From an uncultured Eggerthella sp. (GTDB taxonomy: Bacteria > Actinomycetota > Coriobacteriia > Coriobacteriales > Eggerthellaceae), in assembly GCA_959607715.1 (NCBI GenBank), contig CAUHNN010000011.1:5539-69538 (forward strand): 64,000 nucleotides of DNA, read 5' to 3'. Shown here in pieces: positions 62,965 to 64,000 of this stretch. A model generated the notes under the pieces. The model had not been told where the DNA came from. It saw only the letters and a program-made list of their open reading frames with translations, and searched no databases. Both the position numbers and the translations under genes were made by a program. Positions within the stretch are counted from its first letter, which is position 1. The number at the start of each line of letters is the position of its first letter.

Positions 62965-63936
62965 CTACGCGTTTTCGATTTCCTCGAGCTTTTCTTCGGC
63001 CATCTGGGATCCATCAGGATTCTCGTTCTTGATAAACAGTTTGATAGCGTTCTCGGCGATGATCGCTGTTGATGCGACGTCGAAGGCGCCGCCGATAACG
63101 CCTCCCGCTAGCGGAATGAGCTTGCCGAGGTTTATGACGCCTTTCTCTCCGAACTTAGTGATAAGCCGGAACCCAACGCGCTGGTTGATCTTAACGAGTG
63201 CAGACCCCGGAAGCTTCTTGAGCGCTGCAGTTAGCGTTTTTGTTCCGATCTGAATACCTGCGTCCTTTATGACGTCGTTTACAGCGCTGCCCGTTAGGCA
63301 GATATACACGAGTGTTTGAACTTGATCTGACCGGATGTCGTACCCTCCGATCTTTGCAATAGCTGCGACCATGCGCATCTGAACGTAAAGGACGCTGCCG
63401 ATATTGGCGGGGATGGTCACAGGAAGCGTGATGAGGCCGCCCAATCCTGTGATGAATCCAGACGTTCCGCATTTGAGCACTTGGTATTTGACGAGCTCCT
63501 CGGCGGCCTTAGCAGGGTCGTCGTACCTTGCGGCGTAGTCATCCGCAAACTGGTCAACCGATCGGCTTACGTTGGGTACGCCGACAAGCGCCTTGTCGTA
63601 AACAGCACTGAGGATACCCGCTGCTCGCTCTTCAGTCAGGGCTTCTTTGGGCTCCTCTTCCTTCTTTTCGCTGTTTGCTGCTTTCGCTATTGAGGCTCCA
63701 GCGGTTGATGCGGTATCGGCGATCATTGATCCCGCTGCAGTTGCCGCGTTGACGGCATCCGAGGCGAGTTTCGATGCTGCACCACTGGCATCCGCCAGAG
63801 CCCCACCGGCTATTTTGGCGACATCGCCTGCTGTTTTTCCGGCAGCGCCGGCGAAATCCTCCGCAGCCTTCATGGCGCCTTCGGATGCCTTTTGGATTTC
63901 CCCTAGTGGATCGAAGCCCTTGTCGAATATTCCCAT
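62965..63936 (-). CDS. EcsC-family protein with Ala-rich phasin-like N-terminus
   Basis: 323 residues. Residues 1-90 are an Ala/Gly-rich amphipathic helix (GAMKAAEDFAGAAGKTAGDV and similar), like phasins or membrane-surface helices, followed by a charged linker (SEKKEEEPKEAL). The EcsC domain covers about 100-320: TGLGGLITLPVTIPANIGSV, YVQMRMVAAIAKIGGYDI, VKINQRVGFRLITKFGEKGV and LIPLAGGVIGGAFD. EcsC family members are membrane-associated proteins of unclear role, first named from the Bacillus ecs locus. GGAAGGA before ATG 63936. Confidence 0.75.
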   Translation of the reverse strand: MGIFDKGFDPLGEIQKASEGAMKAAEDFAGAAGKTAGDVAKIAGGALADASGAASKLASDAVNAATAAGSMIADTASTAGASIAKAANSEKKEEEPKEALTEERAAGILSAVYDKALVGVPNVSRSVDQFADDYAARYDDPAKAAEELVKYQVLKCGTSGFITGLGGLITLPVTIPANIGSVLYVQMRMVAAIAKIGGYDIRSDQVQTLVYICLTGSAVNDVIKDAGIQIGTKTLTAALKKLPGSALVKINQRVGFRLITKFGEKGVINLGKLIPLAGGVIGGAFDVASTAIIAENAIKLFIKNENPDGSQMAEEKLEEIENA

Positions 63937-64000
63937 TTCGTTCCTTCCGAATTATCGCGTTGCGGTGCTAGTTGGTGCTATTGCGTTAAACGGGCATTTT
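63937..64000. other. Right edge, EcsC upstream region
   Basis: 64 bases that should hold the start of the EcsC gene promoter on the minus strand. Nothing else is seen before the window ends. Confidence 0.4.

Overview
The window is a roughly 60% GC bacterial chromosome segment, densely coding and mostly on the + strand. Gene content and order point to an Actinomycetota lineage of the Coriobacteriia type, probably Eggerthellaceae. The grounds are the alaS-ruvX-mltG-yqeG, aroC-aroK-aroB-pepP-efp, accC-asp23-nusB-xseB-dxs and rimP-nusA-ylxR-infB-rbfA-nrnA-truB-ribF-dnaG-def-fmt-rsmB blocks, two sodium:amino-acid (AGCS) symporters, an [FeFe]-hydrogenase maturase HydE and several flavin/SDR oxidoreductases. 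This placement is inference from gene content and style; no sequence comparison was run.

Region by region. 0-8.4 kb: a truncated AGCS symporter at the left edge, a TrmB-like methyltransferase, a flavodoxin-fold reductase, purC, a NUDIX hydrolase, a PPOX-fold flavoprotein and a purF-like gene lacking the glutaminase cysteine. This stretch also holds three decaying genes (lipoprotein, MFS transporter, nitroreductase), and ends with a candidate 6S RNA on the minus strand. 8.4-17.8 kb: addB-addA recombination nuclease, rarA, a coiled-coil membrane protein and an AI-2E family permease. 17.9-27.6 kb: alaS, ruvX, mltG, yqeG, a diverged AroE-like gene, the aroC-aroK-aroB shikimate genes, an M24 peptidase and efp. 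28.3-34.5 kb: a carboxyltransferase-BCCP fusion sitting in the classical accB slot, accC, asp23/gls24, nusB, xseB and dxs. 34.7-39.1 kb: amt-glnB with an atypical P-II T-loop, leuA and a zinc-ribbon membrane protein. 39.2-52.8 kb: the translation/transcription super-operon from rimP through rsmB, preceded by an attenuator-like hairpin. NusA has a C-terminal Cys/His tail, dnaG appears to start at ATC, and RsmB has a long RG-rich repetitive N-terminus. 53-64 kb: a glycine-riboswitch-controlled AGCS symporter, a PAP2 phosphatase, hydE, an EamA permease, a phosphohexomutase, two unknown membrane-anchored proteins, an SDR, and an unknown 140-residue protein behind a SAM-I-like riboswitch candidate. 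The right end holds a weakly coding patch and an EcsC-family protein.

The best candidates for something under-described are the SAM-I-like leader in front of an unrecognised cysteine-containing protein (61.7-62.2 kb), the carboxyltransferase-AccB fusion, the NusA zinc-finger-like tail, the Cys-less PurF, and the P-II protein without the modifiable tyrosine. No CRISPR array, insertion sequence, prophage, rRNA or tRNA gene was seen.
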